DNA of 64,000 bases, from assembly GCF_019636155.1 (NCBI RefSeq), contig NZ_JAHBYB010000005.1, positions 1 through 64,000 of the forward strand, given 5' to 3'. The notes under the pieces were generated by a model. That model was not told the DNA's origin. It was given only the letters and a program-made list of their open reading frames with translations, and searched no databases. Of this stretch, positions 8,190 to 17,014 are shown piece after piece. The first letter of the stretch is position 1, and each line of letters starts with the position of its first letter. The stretch comes from Brevundimonas sp. (lineage in GTDB: Bacteria > Pseudomonadota > Alphaproteobacteria > Caulobacterales > Caulobacteraceae). The translations under genes and the position numbers were made by a program.

Positions 8190-9035
8190 TCAGCCGCGCG
8201 GGGCTGGGGCGTCGCCGGTCTTGACCGGGGCGCCGGCGAACTCGTCCGCATAGGCCGGGGCCAGAAGGGCGCGCAGGGCGGTCTGGGGCACCACCACCTC
8301 ATACGGCCCCTCGGCATAGGGGCCCAGCTGATAGGCGCCGATCAGGAAGGTCAGCCCGCCTGCCTTGCCCGCCACCGTGCCGGGGGTCAGGACGAAGGGC
8401 GTCTCCAGCGCCTTGGGGCAGGACCACATGGAGCCGTTCAGGGACACCGGCTCGGCGTCGGGCACGCGCTGGCGCTTGGCGGCGTTGGCGGCGGCGCACA
8501 GGGCCTGGTCCAGGGCGCGCGTATCGACCCCCTTGCGGAACAGGTCGGCGACCGTGATCTGGCGCTTCAGCGCCTTGTCCCACAGCACCCCGGCGAACAG
8601 GGTGTTGCCGTGGGCGCCGCCGGTGAAGTCGTAGTCCTGGCGTTTCAGGCTGAACAGCTTGCCGGTCTCGGCGCCGGGCTGGACCTCGATGATCTTTTCA
8701 TAGGGGGCCATGCCGCCGTCGCCGCCCGCCTCGGTCCGGTCGGCCTGGGCGCCCTCGACGAACTGGCGCAGGTCACGGACGGCCCCGGCATAGAGGGCGG
8801 CGTGCAGGTCCGGCTGGGTCTTCAGGGCCGGGGGCAGGGTCAGCTTGACCGAGGCGAAGGCGTTCTTGCTCTCGTAGGCCAGGGGGGCGCCGGCCTCGGC
8901 CGGGGTCGCGGCGGGTGCGGCGGGCGGTGCGGCCGGATCGGCGGCCTTTTCCCGATCCCGGTTGCAGGCGGCCAGGGTCAGGGCGGCGGCCGAGGCGACG
9001 ATCAGAAGGCGCAGGACGGGAGACGGAGAGGTCAT
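8190..9035 (-). CDS. Lipoprotein with DUF3298/PdaC-like domain
   Basis: A 281-residue exported lipoprotein. The signal sequence LLIVASAAALTLAAC has a lipobox with Cys24, followed by an Ala/Pro-rich linker. The rest matches the DUF4163-DUF3298 layout: AFASVKLTLPPALKTQPDLHAAL, then DYDFTGGAHGNTLFAGVLWDKALKRQITVADLFRK, and the C-terminal LTFLIGAYQLGPYAEGPYEVVVP. Role in the envelope is unknown. It converges with the methyltransferase and lies 27 bp downstream of ubiA on the same strand. Confidence 0.8.
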   Translation of the reverse strand: MTSPSPVLRLLIVASAAALTLAACNRDREKAADPAAPPAAPAATPAEAGAPLAYESKNAFASVKLTLPPALKTQPDLHAALYAGAVRDLRQFVEGAQADRTEAGGDGGMAPYEKIIEVQPGAETGKLFSLKRQDYDFTGGAHGNTLFAGVLWDKALKRQITVADLFRKGVDTRALDQALCAAANAAKRQRVPDAEPVSLNGSMWSCPKALETPFVLTPGTVAGKAGGLTFLIGAYQLGPYAEGPYEVVVPQTALRALLAPAYADEFAGAPVKTGDAPAPRG

Positions 9036-9062
9036 GGGGAGGAGGCTCCGATATTGCGGTCT

Positions 9063-10034
9063 CTACACTAACGCGCCGAGGGCGATGGCGACCAGCAGGA
9101 TCAACCCCGCCTCGCGGTTCGACTTGAACAGCCGCAGGGCCAGGGACGGATCGTCGGGCCTCAGCGACCGGACCTGCCAGGCCAGATGGGCGGCGTAGGC
9201 GACCAGCACGCCGAAATAGCCGGCGCCCAGATCGGCGGACCATCCGGCCGCGGCGGCGAAGACCAGGGCCAGGCTATAGAAAATCCCGACACCGACTTGC
9301 ACCCGGCCGCCCAGGCGCCGGGCCGAGGATTTCACCCCGACCATGGCGTCGTCCTCTATGTCCTGAAGGGCGTAGATCGTGTCGTAGCCCAGGGTCCAGA
9401 ACACCCCGCCCAGCCATAGCCACAGCCCCGCCCAGACCAGGGGGGTGAAGGCGCCCAGCAGCGGATAGAGCCCGGCGGTGGTCACGAACCCGCCCGCCGC
9501 CGCATAGCCCATCAGGGCGCCCCAGTTGAAGGTCAGGCCCAGCCAGGCCTGGGGCCACCAGGTGATCCGCTTCATGAAGGGATAGGCCGCCACCAGGCCG
9601 AGCGACGCCACGCCCAGCAGCACCGCCGTCAGGTTCAGCGTCAGCAGGATCAGCAGGGCCGTCAGGCTGCATCCGGCGATGAAGGCCAGGGCGGCGCGGA
9701 CGCTGATCCGGCCGGACGCCACGGGCCGTGCGGCCGTGCGGGCCACCTGGCGGTCGATGTCGCGGTCGACGATGTCGTTGAAGGCGCACCCCGCCGCCCG
9801 CATCAAACAGGCCCCAAGGGCGAAACCGATGAACAGCCACAACTCATACAGGCCCGGCGCCTTGCGGTAGTGGGCCAGGGCCAGGGCGATCCCCTGCCAG
9901 CCGGGCAGCAGCAGCAGCCATATGCCGATCGGCCGGTCGAACCGGCCCAGCTTGAGCCAGGGCTTGATCGCTTCGGGCGCATGGCGGTCGACCCAGTTGC
10001 GGCCCGCATCCGGCAGGGGAGCGTCGGCGACCAT
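9063..10034 (-). CDS. ubiA: 4-hydroxybenzoate polyprenyltransferase
   Basis: Integral membrane prenyltransferase of ubiquinone synthesis, attaching a polyprenyl chain to 4-hydroxybenzoate. The 323 residues contain both Asp-rich motifs of UbiA: NDIVDRDIDRQVART (first, about residues 86-100) and the YALQDIEDDAMVGVKSSA motif (second), with about eight hydrophobic segments. The ATG at 10034 was chosen because the domain begins soon after it and the TRIC gene ends 5 bp upstream; the frame stays open further upstream only by chance in GC-rich sequence. Third gene of an alkA-like/TRIC/ubiA operon. Confidence 0.93.
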   Translation of the reverse strand: MVADAPLPDAGRNWVDRHAPEAIKPWLKLGRFDRPIGIWLLLLPGWQGIALALAHYRKAPGLYELWLFIGFALGACLMRAAGCAFNDIVDRDIDRQVARTAARPVASGRISVRAALAFIAGCSLTALLILLTLNLTAVLLGVASLGLVAAYPFMKRITWWPQAWLGLTFNWGALMGYAAAGGFVTTAGLYPLLGAFTPLVWAGLWLWLGGVFWTLGYDTIYALQDIEDDAMVGVKSSARRLGGRVQVGVGIFYSLALVFAAAAGWSADLGAGYFGVLVAYAAHLAWQVRSLRPDDPSLALRLFKSNREAGLILLVAIALGALV

Positions 10035-10039
10035 GGCGA

Positions 10040-10684
10040 TCAGTCCCGGCCCGGGAAGGCCGGCAGGCTCCAGCCCCACAGCAGGGCCCCGGCGCGCAGG
10101 CCGAAGCCGGCCACGGCCGCGACGACGGCGGCCGGCCAGGGATCGATCCCCACCAGCCGCAGGCCGACGAAAAGACTGGCCGCCAGAAGCGCCGCCGAGA
10201 CGGTGATCTCGCGCCGCAGCAGGATGGACGGCTGGCCCGCCAGCAGGTCGCGAACGATGCCGCCGACACAGGCCGTCAGGGCGCCCATGACGATGCAGAT
10301 CAGAGGGGTGGCGCCGGCCGCGCCGGCCTTGGCCGCGCCCAGGACGCCGTAGGCGCTGAGCCCCAGGGCGTCCAGCCACAGCAGCAGGCGGAACCGCCAG
10401 GGCCGGCGCCCCAGCATCCAGATGGCCACGGCGGCGGCCACGCAGACGGCGACATAGCGCCAGTCCTGGACCCAGAAGACCGGAACCCCGATCAGCAGAT
10501 CCCGCAGGGTGCCGCCCCCGACCCCGGTGATGGCGGCGAAGAAGACGAAGGTGACCAGGTCGTGCTTCTCGCGCGCGGCGGCCAGGGCGCCGGTGGCGGC
10601 GAACACCGCCACCCCGGCGAAGTCCAGCGCCCCCAGGACGGTCTGGGGATCGGTGATGGCCGGATCGACCAAGGGGGCGCTCAC
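10040..10684 (-). CDS. Trimeric intracellular cation channel family protein (YicG/UPF0126)
   Basis: A 214-residue membrane protein built of two TRIC-type repeats. The first runs GALDFAGVAVFAATGALAAA ... GVGGGTLRDLLIG; the second LDALGLSAYGVLGAAKA ... GGIVRDLL. The GGGTxRD and GGxxRD motifs at the ends of the repeats are diagnostic. Prokaryotic members are K+/cation channels. The start is GTG 10684, whose GTGA overlaps the stop of the upstream glycosylase, so the genes are coupled; a longer frame is open but has no membrane or family signature. Confidence 0.88.
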   Translation of the reverse strand: MSAPLVDPAITDPQTVLGALDFAGVAVFAATGALAAAREKHDLVTFVFFAAITGVGGGTLRDLLIGVPVFWVQDWRYVAVCVAAAVAIWMLGRRPWRFRLLLWLDALGLSAYGVLGAAKAGAAGATPLICIVMGALTACVGGIVRDLLAGQPSILLRREITVSAALLAASLFVGLRLVGIDPWPAAVVAAVAGFGLRAGALLWGWSLPAFPGRD

Positions 10685-11331
10685 GCCGCGGACTCCAGGC
10701 GGATCTCGCCACGCCGCACCGCGCCATACCAGCCCCACAGAAGGTGCGCCGCCACGCCGCGATGAGGCCGCCACCGTTCGGCGCGGACATAGGCCTGTTT
10801 CTCATTGGGCCGCGTCGCCGCCCCGTCAGCCCAGCGCATCGCCTCCTGCAGCGCCACATCGCCGCCCGGAAAGACGTCGGTGCGGCCTTCGCAGAACATC
10901 AGATAGGTCTCGGCGGTCCAGCGGCCGACCCCCTTGAGGGCGGTCAGGGTGGCCACGGCCTGGTCGTCCGACAGGGCCTGCATGCGCTCCAGGTCGACCC
11001 GCCCCTCGGCCTGGGCGTGGGCGATCTCATGGCCGTAGCGGGCCTTCTGGCCCGACAGGCCGAAGGCGCGCAGGGTCTCGACATCGCGCGCCAGCACCGC
11101 CTCGGCCGTCACGGCGCCCAGGCCGTCGCAGACCCGGCGCCAGATGGAGGCGGCGGCGGCGACCGACACCTGCTGCTCCACGATCATGCGGAACAGACCC
11201 TCGAATCCGCCGGGCCGCAGCCGCCATTCGAACACCGGCGCCTCGGCGTGCGCCCGCGCCAGGGCGGGGTCGGCCTGGGCCAGGGCCGCGCGCATGGCGG
11301 CCAGCTGTTCCGGAGTGGGGGCGACGGGCAT
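10681..11331 (-). CDS. DNA-3-methyladenine glycosylase II (HhH-GPD family)
   Basis: Base-excision repair glycosylase of 216 residues. The helix-hairpin-helix is LKGVGRWTAETYLM (about residues 132-145) and the catalytic aspartate is Asp158 in FPGGDVALQ, as in AlkA-type enzymes. It lacks the extra N-terminal domain of E. coli AlkA, like many short alphaproteobacterial homologues. It removes alkylated purines from DNA. First gene of the operon with TRIC and ubiA. Confidence 0.88.
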   Translation of the reverse strand: MPVAPTPEQLAAMRAALAQADPALARAHAEAPVFEWRLRPGGFEGLFRMIVEQQVSVAAAASIWRRVCDGLGAVTAEAVLARDVETLRAFGLSGQKARYGHEIAHAQAEGRVDLERMQALSDDQAVATLTALKGVGRWTAETYLMFCEGRTDVFPGGDVALQEAMRWADGAATRPNEKQAYVRAERWRPHRGVAAHLLWGWYGAVRRGEIRLESAA

Positions 11332-11409
11332 GGCCAGACCTTAGCCGTCCCGGCGCCGGGGGCAAACGACCCTATGCGGATCGGGGCCGCATTCCGCTAT
11401 CGTGGCGGC

Positions 11410-12261
11410 ATGTTCGCCACCCGTTTCGCCCCCTCGCCGACCGGCCGGCTGCATCTGGGCCACGCCTTTTCCGCCCTGACCGCCTGGATGGCCGCCCGGG
11501 AGACGAGCGGGCGGTTCGTGCTGCGGATCGAGGACACCGACTTCACCCGCTGCCGGCCCGAATACGAGGCGGGCGCCTATGAAGACCTGGCCTGGCTGGG
11601 CCTGGACTGGGAGACGCCGGTGCGACGCCAGTCGGAGCATCGGCCCGACTACGACGCGGCCCTGGAGACCCTGCGGGACCAGGGGGTGCTGTACCGCTGT
11701 TTCCGGACGCGCAAGGAACTGATGGCCCTGGCCGGGGCGGCGCCGCATGGCGACGATCCGGCGGACGCCCAGGCCTTCACCGGCGGTCCGGCGCCCGCGG
11801 ATGAAGAGGCGGAACGGCTGGCGCGCGGCGAGGCCTTCGCCTGGCGTCTGTCGCTGCGCGCGGCCGAGGCGCGGCTGGGCGGCTTCGACCGTCTGACGTG
11901 GGTCGAGGAGGGGCTGGAGCCGGGCCCGCGCCGCGCCGCGCCGCAGATGCTGGGCGACATGGTGGTGGGGCGAAAGGACATCGGGGCCGGCTATGTCATC
12001 GCCTCGGTCGTCGACGACGCGGCGCAGGGGATGACCCATATCGTGCGCGGCGTCGATCTGGCGCCCATCACCAGCATGCAGCGGGTGCTGCAGGCCCTGC
12101 TGGACCTGCCCACGCCGGTCTATCGCCATCACCGGCTGATCCTGGGTCCGGACGGGCGGCGCCTGGCCAAGCGCGACCGGGCCGCGACCCTGGCCGATCT
12201 GCGCGAACGGGGCGTGACGGCGCAGGCCGTGCGCAAACAGCTGGGCTTCGCCCCCGCCTGA
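11410..12261 (+). CDS. gluQ: Glutamyl-Q tRNA(Asp) synthetase
   Basis: A 283-residue GluRS paralogue lacking the anticodon-binding domain; it attaches glutamate to the queuosine base at position 34 of tRNA(Asp). The protein opens with FAPSPTGRLHLGH (the HIGH signature is HLGH) and LRIEDTD, and contains the KMSKS-equivalent RRLAKRDRA near the C-terminus. The start at 11410 places the ATP-binding motif at the N-terminus as usual; the frame is open far upstream but that part is antisense to the glycosylase. Confidence 0.92.
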   Translation: MFATRFAPSPTGRLHLGHAFSALTAWMAARETSGRFVLRIEDTDFTRCRPEYEAGAYEDLAWLGLDWETPVRRQSEHRPDYDAALETLRDQGVLYRCFRTRKELMALAGAAPHGDDPADAQAFTGGPAPADEEAERLARGEAFAWRLSLRAAEARLGGFDRLTWVEEGLEPGPRRAAPQMLGDMVVGRKDIGAGYVIASVVDDAAQGMTHIVRGVDLAPITSMQRVLQALLDLPTPVYRHHRLILGPDGRRLAKRDRAATLADLRERGVTAQAVRKQLGFAPA

Positions 12262-12280
12262 CCCCGATCGGCCCGGCATT

Positions 12281-12394
12281 CGCGCGGCGAACGTCAGGGC
12301 CGCCCCGCCCTCAAGCAGAGAGCCGCCGCGCGGCGAACGTTAGGGCCCGAACATGCCCTCAAGCAGCGAGCGCCCGCGGCGCGAGCGTTAGGGC
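12281..12394. repeat. Tandem intergenic repeats, family A (three partial units)
   Basis: The block GCGAACGTCAGGGC (ending 12300) recurs as GCGAACGTTAGGGC (ending 12346) and GCGAGCGTTAGGGC (ending 12394), a period of 46-48 bp. Between them lie GCCCTCAAGCAGAGAG and GCCCTCAAGCAGCGAG. The order and sequence match the copy at 1043-1108 after rpsA. Units can pair through AGGGC/GCCCT. It is not a CRISPR array: only three imperfect units with similar, not unique, spacers. Confidence 0.75.
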
Positions 12395-12399
12395 CAGCA

Positions 12400-12434
12400 C
12401 AAAAAACAGGCGCGGCGGGTTTCCCCGCCGCGCC
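12400..12434 (-). terminator. Intrinsic terminator of the cold-shock gene
   Basis: On the minus strand a GGCGCGGCGGG/CCCGCCGCGCC-type stem (12409-12420 with 12423-12434) is followed by a T6 run (AAAAAA on the plus strand at 12401-12406). It is the cold-shock gene terminator and may also stop gluQ transcripts from the other side. Confidence 0.88.
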
Positions 12435-12460
12435 CGCGAACGCTTGGAAGTCGAACGGTT

Positions 12461-12667
12461 TTAGCCGATCAGCTTCAGGTCCACCGCCGCCGTCTTGCCG
12501 CGCTGGGTTTCCAGCTCGTATTCGACCTTGGCGTTCTCATCCAGGCCCGCCAGGCCCGCCTTCTGAACGGCGGTGATGTGAACGAACACATCCGAGCCGC
12601 CGCCTTCGGGCTGGATGAAGCCGAAGCCCTTGGTGGGGTTGAACCACTTAACCGTGCCGGTCGCCAT
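12461..12667 (-). CDS. Cold shock protein (CspA family)
   Basis: A 68-residue single cold-shock domain that binds single-stranded RNA/DNA and acts as an RNA chaperone. RNP1 is KGFGFIQ (residues 14-20) and RNP2 is VFVHITA (about 28-34), preceded by the invariant [12 protein letters not shown] opening. It has its own terminator. Upstream, 12668-12872 is about 200 bp without a gene and probably holds a promoter and a long leader, as is common for csp genes, although no cold-box was identified. Confidence 0.96.
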   Translation of the reverse strand: MATGTVKWFNPTKGFGFIQPEGGGSDVFVHITAVQKAGLAGLDENAKVEYELETQRGKTAAVDLKLIG

Positions 12668-12872
12668 GTCTTGCGTCTCCGTAAACGCGCTTTCCAGGCG
12701 GGCGTCCCGCAGGATCGCCCGTCAGCCCAACTGGACAGCTCGTTCGGTAGAAAGAGCGAGAACGCGGCTATGGACGCCGCGCCGTATCCGGACTGCGGCG
12801 ATGTTTTCCCCTGACTGTCGAGGTCGGTCAACGGAAAAGCGATTCGCGCCGCAGGCGAACAAGGTTACCGTT

Positions 12873-13634
12873 TCAGGCGCACAGGCCGCGCGGCGCCCCG
12901 TCCAGGTGCAGGTGGTCGGCGTGGGCGGCGTTGTAATCGGGGCTGAGCACGGTCGAGAAGACGCGGCAGGCGCCGTTGCGGATACGCTTCAGGAAGCCCG
13001 CGCGCCTGGTCCCGTCCGGCCCCTGGCCGTTCCAGTCGCCCGAGACGCCGATGGTGCGGCCGTCCTCCAGCCGGACCGCCGCCACGTCCAGGGCGTTGGC
13101 GCGGGCGTGTTCGCTGGGCCGGTCGTTGACCTGGGTCGAGCCGTAGATGCGCCGGCACGAATAGCTGCCGTAGTTCTCGACCCGCGACACGCCGACGCCG
13201 AAGGCGGCCTGGGCCGCCGGCTGCAGCACCTGCCGGTCCCAGATGACGTAACGGACGGCCAGGGGGCACTGCATCACCAGGCCGCCGGGGCTCAGCGGCG
13301 TCACCGCCCCGCCGGTGATCCGCACCGCGCCGCGCACGACGCAGAAGCCGCCGTCGTCGCGGTCGGGCGCGCGTTCGACCTGCACCCCCGCCTCGCGCAG
13401 CACCTGGATGCAGGCGTCGGTGACGGCCGTGATCTCTTCGGGCGCGGCGCTGCGGGCCAGTTCGAAATCGGCCACCTTGGACGCCGTCGCCGCCCCTACC
13501 GGCCGATTCAGGTCCAGCGGCTTCCACGGCAGGTCCTGATGCGGGGCGAACAGGTTCAACAGGGCGAAGCCGGCGCACAGGCCCAGCCCGACCTCCCACA
13601 GCAGGTTCCAGAAATCGGCGAAATCCCGGCCCAT
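12873..13634 (-). CDS. Extensin-like C-terminal domain protein
   Basis: A 253-residue membrane-anchored protein: N-terminal hydrophobic segment LLWEVGLGLCAGFALLNLF, then an extensin-like C-terminal domain. Family marks are CRRIYGSTQVNDRPSEHARANALDVAAV (about residues 160-185) with Ser-Glu-His and Asp, and the closing NAAHADHLHLD; these residues resemble the metal site of D-Ala-D-Ala peptidase-like folds. Probably periplasmic and cell-wall related, but its enzymatic activity is not established. Convergent with nothing; divergent from the radical SAM gene. Confidence 0.8.
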   Translation of the reverse strand: MGRDFADFWNLLWEVGLGLCAGFALLNLFAPHQDLPWKPLDLNRPVGAATASKVADFELARSAAPEEITAVTDACIQVLREAGVQVERAPDRDDGGFCVVRGAVRITGGAVTPLSPGGLVMQCPLAVRYVIWDRQVLQPAAQAAFGVGVSRVENYGSYSCRRIYGSTQVNDRPSEHARANALDVAAVRLEDGRTIGVSGDWNGQGPDGTRRAGFLKRIRNGACRVFSTVLSPDYNAAHADHLHLDGAPRGLCA

Positions 13635-13732
13635 GGGACGACAGCCTTAACCCTCTGCGAGCCTCTGGCAAAGCGGTCCGCCTTACGGCTTACCTTGCCC
13701 GCCCGGCGTCGGTCCGGCAGTCTGACGGGCGT

Positions 13733-15517
13733 ATGAGTGCGCCCTCCCCCGTCCTGGTCCGTCGCGGCGGACCGAATCCGTCGGTCTCGGGCGCCGCCGA
13801 CCCGGCGAGCCTGACCCCGATCCGGTCGCCCGCGGGCGGCGTCTTCTGCCGCGAGACCCTGAACCTTCCGGCCGGACCCCACACCCTGCGGATGCAGGTG
13901 CAGCTTTCGCCCCTGGCGGAACATCAGACCCTGGCCCTGACCGCCGTCCGGGGCGATGTGATCCTGGCGCGCGCGGTTCTGGAGAGGGGGATGCCGGACG
14001 CATCGGAGGCCGCGGACGGGCTGATTCTGAGTTTCCACCTGGCCGAGCCGGGCGAGGTGACGGTAGAGGGCGTTGCGGACAGCCATGCCGGCACGACCCA
14101 CCTGCGCTTCCTGACCCAGGCGCCGGTGGACGACTATCGGGGCAACGAAGCCCTGTTCCGCTTCTTTCCCGAGGGTGACGCCGAGGGCCTGCCGATCAAG
14201 AATGTCATCTTCGGCACCACCGCCGTCTGCAACGCCAACTGCTTCCACTGCCCGACCAACAAGGCCTATTCCCGCACCCAGGCCAAGGGCTGGATGGATC
14301 CCGACCTGTTCGAGCGGGTGGTGGACGAACTGGCGGCCATCGGCTTCAAGGGCGGGGTCGTGTTCGGCCTGTTCGGCGAGCCGTTGCAGGACCCACTGTT
14401 TCCCCGGCGGATGCAGTATATCCGCGAGCGCCTGCCCGAGGCGATCCTGACCCTGTCGACCAACGGCGCCCTCTATGACTCGGACAGGCACCGCGAGGCC
14501 TTGGCCCTGGCCGACGACGTGGCGGTGCATGTCGAGGCCGCTTCGCCCGAGGTCTACGCCGCCTCGATGCGCCCGCTGAAGGCCGGCCGAACCTTTCCGC
14601 GCGTCGAGCGGCTGCTGGAGGATCGGGCGGGCAAGCCGGCCCATGTCGTGGCGCCCATTCACCGCCGCAACCTGGAGGAGGTCGCCCCCCTGCGCGACGC
14701 CTGGGAATCCCGGGGTGCGGGCCGCACGGTCTTTCCCTTCCTGATGAACCGGGCGGGCCAGGCGGACGCCTTCGACGAGGTGGCTCTGGCCCCGGGCGCC
14801 ACGGGCTGTTCGCCCGACATCCTGTCGGACCTGGTGGTCGACTGGGACGGGACGGTCCTGACCTGCTGCCAGGATTTCCATCGCCGCAGCATCATCGGCA
14901 ACCTGCGGAGCCAGAGCCTGGCGGAGGTGCTGGCCGGGAGCGCCCGCCGGCGCATGTACGATGCGCTGAACGACAAGCGCTGGAACGCCATCCCGACCTG
15001 CGCGGGCTGCAAGAACGACTGCGAAAACACCATAGACGCCCTGGTGGCCGACCGGCTGCGCAAAGGCGACGCGGCGCGCACCTTCCGCGCGCGCGAGTTC
15101 CAGGCCAAGGGCGCGGCCGCGACAGGCCCCGATGTCCTGACCGTCTCGGCCCGGCGATCCCTGGCGCAGCGCCTGCGCCATCCCCTGGCGCGGAAGCCCA
15201 GAGCCGTGATCTTCGGCCCCTACAAGCCATTGTTCCCCGGCCGCTACCGCCTGCGGTTCGACCTGGCGAACCTGGCCGCCGAAGCGGGGGGGCGGCTGTT
15301 GTTCGAAGTCGTGTCGCCGAGCGCCATCCTGGCGTCCCTGCCCGTGGCCGGACCCCGCGAGGGGCAGGTCTTCGAGATGGAGGTCGAGGTCCCCGCCCAC
15401 GCCCCGCTGGAGTTCCGCGTGCGGGCCGGAGGGGTCAGCTTCGAATTCCGGGGCGTTTCCTCCGTGCGGCTGGAGCCCCAGGCAGGGGGCCGCCGGAATC
15501 GGCCGGGATGGACCTGA
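13733..15517 (+). CDS. Radical SAM/SPASM protein with extra N- and C-terminal domains
   Basis: A 594-residue radical SAM enzyme. The 4Fe-4S cluster motif is CNANCFHC (Cys166, Cys170, Cys173), followed by a TIM-barrel region with FGLFGEPLQDP and LSTNGALYD. A SPASM-type domain follows with VVDWDGTVLTCC (Cys378/379) and CAGCKNDC (Cys423, 426, 430), binding auxiliary clusters. About 130 residues before the barrel and about 130 after SPASM look like beta-rich domains (e.g. PGRYRLRFDLANLAAEAGGRLLFEVV). The substrate is not identifiable; no peptide precursor gene is seen next to it. The downstream kinase starts 26 bp later. Confidence 0.85.
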   Translation: MSAPSPVLVRRGGPNPSVSGAADPASLTPIRSPAGGVFCRETLNLPAGPHTLRMQVQLSPLAEHQTLALTAVRGDVILARAVLERGMPDASEAADGLILSFHLAEPGEVTVEGVADSHAGTTHLRFLTQAPVDDYRGNEALFRFFPEGDAEGLPIKNVIFGTTAVCNANCFHCPTNKAYSRTQAKGWMDPDLFERVVDELAAIGFKGGVVFGLFGEPLQDPLFPRRMQYIRERLPEAILTLSTNGALYDSDRHREALALADDVAVHVEAASPEVYAASMRPLKAGRTFPRVERLLEDRAGKPAHVVAPIHRRNLEEVAPLRDAWESRGAGRTVFPFLMNRAGQADAFDEVALAPGATGCSPDILSDLVVDWDGTVLTCCQDFHRRSIIGNLRSQSLAEVLAGSARRRMYDALNDKRWNAIPTCAGCKNDCENTIDALVADRLRKGDAARTFRAREFQAKGAAATGPDVLTVSARRSLAQRLRHPLARKPRAVIFGPYKPLFPGRYRLRFDLANLAAEAGGRLLFEVVSPSAILASLPVAGPREGQVFEMEVEVPAHAPLEFRVRAGGVSFEFRGVSSVRLEPQAGGRRNRPGWT

Positions 15518-15543
15518 ACGGCCGCCGGCGGCAGGATGGGCCC

Positions 15544-16290
15544 ATGGGCAAGTCCGACGACTATGAGACCGAGCTGGAACGGCTGCAGATCGAACTGGTG
15601 GAGACCCAGGCCTGGGCCATCGAGAAGGGGCTGCGTGTCCTGATCCTGTTCGAGGGGCGGGACGCCGCGGGGAAGGATGGGGCCATCAAGCGGATCGTCG
15701 AGAACATGGCCCCGCGCCAGACCCGCGTCGTCGCCCTGCCCAAACCGACCGAGCGCGAGACCAGCCAGTGGTATTTCCAGCGCTATGTCCCCCACCTGCC
15801 CGCCGCCGGGGAGACGGTGATCTTCAACCGCTCCTGGTACAACCGGGCGGGGGTCGAGCCGGTCATGGGCTTCTGCACCCCGGAAAAGCAGGCCCGGTTC
15901 CTGAAGGACGCGCCGCGGTTCGAGCGGATGCTGGTCGATGACGGGGTGCTGCTGATCAAGCTGTGGCTGGACATATCGCGGCAGGAACAGGCCGAGCGGC
16001 TGGCCCAGCGCACGACGGACCCGCTGAAACGGTTCAAGGTCTCGCCCCTGGACGCCGAGGCCCAGACGCGCTGGGACGCCTATTCCGCCGCCCGCGACCG
16101 GATGCTGGCCGAGACCCATGCGGACCACGCCCCCTGGACCGTGGTGGCCACCGACCGCAAGAAGACGGCGCGGCTGAACATCATCCGCCACATCCTGCGC
16201 CGGCTGGACCGGCCGGGCGGCGATGCGCCCAAGCCCGACCCCGAGGTCGTGTTCGCGGGAGACGAGACCAGGGGCAGATTGTCGCCCTGA
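15544..16290 (+). CDS. Polyphosphate kinase 2 (PPK2) family protein
   Basis: A 248-residue PPK2 kinase that moves phosphate between polyphosphate and nucleotides. Walker A is FEGRDAAGKDGAIKR (about residues 37-51), the lid module follows, and the Walker B region reads IFNRSWYNRAGVEPVMGF. Many PPK2 enzymes have Asp where this one has Asn (DRSWYNR), but Asn variants also exist. ATG 15544 was chosen over an in-frame codon at 15508 overlapping the previous gene, because the family begins shortly before the helix YETELERLQIEL. Confidence 0.9.
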   Translation: MGKSDDYETELERLQIELVETQAWAIEKGLRVLILFEGRDAAGKDGAIKRIVENMAPRQTRVVALPKPTERETSQWYFQRYVPHLPAAGETVIFNRSWYNRAGVEPVMGFCTPEKQARFLKDAPRFERMLVDDGVLLIKLWLDISRQEQAERLAQRTTDPLKRFKVSPLDAEAQTRWDAYSAARDRMLAETHADHAPWTVVATDRKKTARLNIIRHILRRLDRPGGDAPKPDPEVVFAGDETRGRLSP

Positions 16291-16401
16291 CGTCATGGCG
16301 CCGTCGTCGAATCGGGCCTAGGCTTGGCGCCTCAGACAAGGAGGAGCGTGTCTTCAGTCCTGTCGGATCGACCATTCCGCGCCGCCGGCGGAGGGCCTGA
16401 G

Positions 16402-16965
16402 ATGCAGGCCCATACGCGATCGCCGGGCGGCGGCTTTCCGGCCCTGGTGCTGAACGCCGACTTTCGGCCCCTGTCCTATTTCCCCCTGTCGATCTGGCCG
16501 TGGGAGGAGGCGGTCAAGGCGGTGGTCCAGGATCGGGTCGACGTGGTCTCGACCTATGACCGGATCGTGCGTTCGCCCACGACCGAGTTGCGCCTGCCCA
16601 GCGTCATCGCCCTGCGCCGCTATGTCGACCAGCAGCGCCAGCCGGCCTTCACCCGCTTCAACGTCTTCCTGCGCGACGGCTTCGCCTGCCAGTACTGCGG
16701 CGAGCGGACCGAACTGACCTTCGACCATGTGACGCCGCGCAGCCGGGGCGGCCGCACGACGTGGGAGAACATCGTCGCGGCCTGCGGTCCCTGCAATCTG
16801 CGCAAGGGCGGACGGACGCCCCAGCAGGCGGGCATGCCGATCCGCCGCGCCCCGCACCGGCCCAGCGCCTGGCAGCTGCAGCAGGCGGGCCGCCGCTTCC
16901 CGCCCAACCACCTGCACCAGAGCTGGCTGGACTATCTGTACTGGGACATAGAGCTCGAACCTTAG
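16402..16965 (+). CDS. HNH endonuclease family protein
   Basis: A 187-residue protein with an HNH nuclease domain. The zinc-knuckle Cys residues are CQYCG (about 101-105) and CGPCN, the HNH core is FDHVTPRSRGGRTTWENIVAAC. The N-terminus (LVLNADFRPLSYFPLSIWPWEEAVKAVVQDRVDVV) is typical of the conserved chromosomal HNH protein in alphaproteobacteria. GGAGGG lies 6 nt upstream of ATG 16402. It is the last clearly core gene before the integrase. Confidence 0.9.
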   Translation: MQAHTRSPGGGFPALVLNADFRPLSYFPLSIWPWEEAVKAVVQDRVDVVSTYDRIVRSPTTELRLPSVIALRRYVDQQRQPAFTRFNVFLRDGFACQYCGERTELTFDHVTPRSRGGRTTWENIVAACGPCNLRKGGRTPQQAGMPIRRAPHRPSAWQLQQAGRRFPPNHLHQSWLDYLYWDIELEP

Positions 16966-17014
16966 GGTTCTTTTCAGTTGCTCGAAATGGCTCAAACACC
17001 CTTGTGGTGGGCAG

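Noticed and set aside
9063-10859. A 598-residue frame joining ubiA to upstream sequence
   Set aside because: The upstream part overlaps the TRIC gene in another frame; the real UbiA begins at 10034.
12281-12394. CRISPR-like array
   Set aside because: Only three imperfect units with similar interspacers and no cas genes; kept as an intergenic repeat.
13556-15400. Minus-strand 614-residue frame
   Set aside because: Antisense shadow of the radical SAM gene, rich in Gln/His/Arg without domains.
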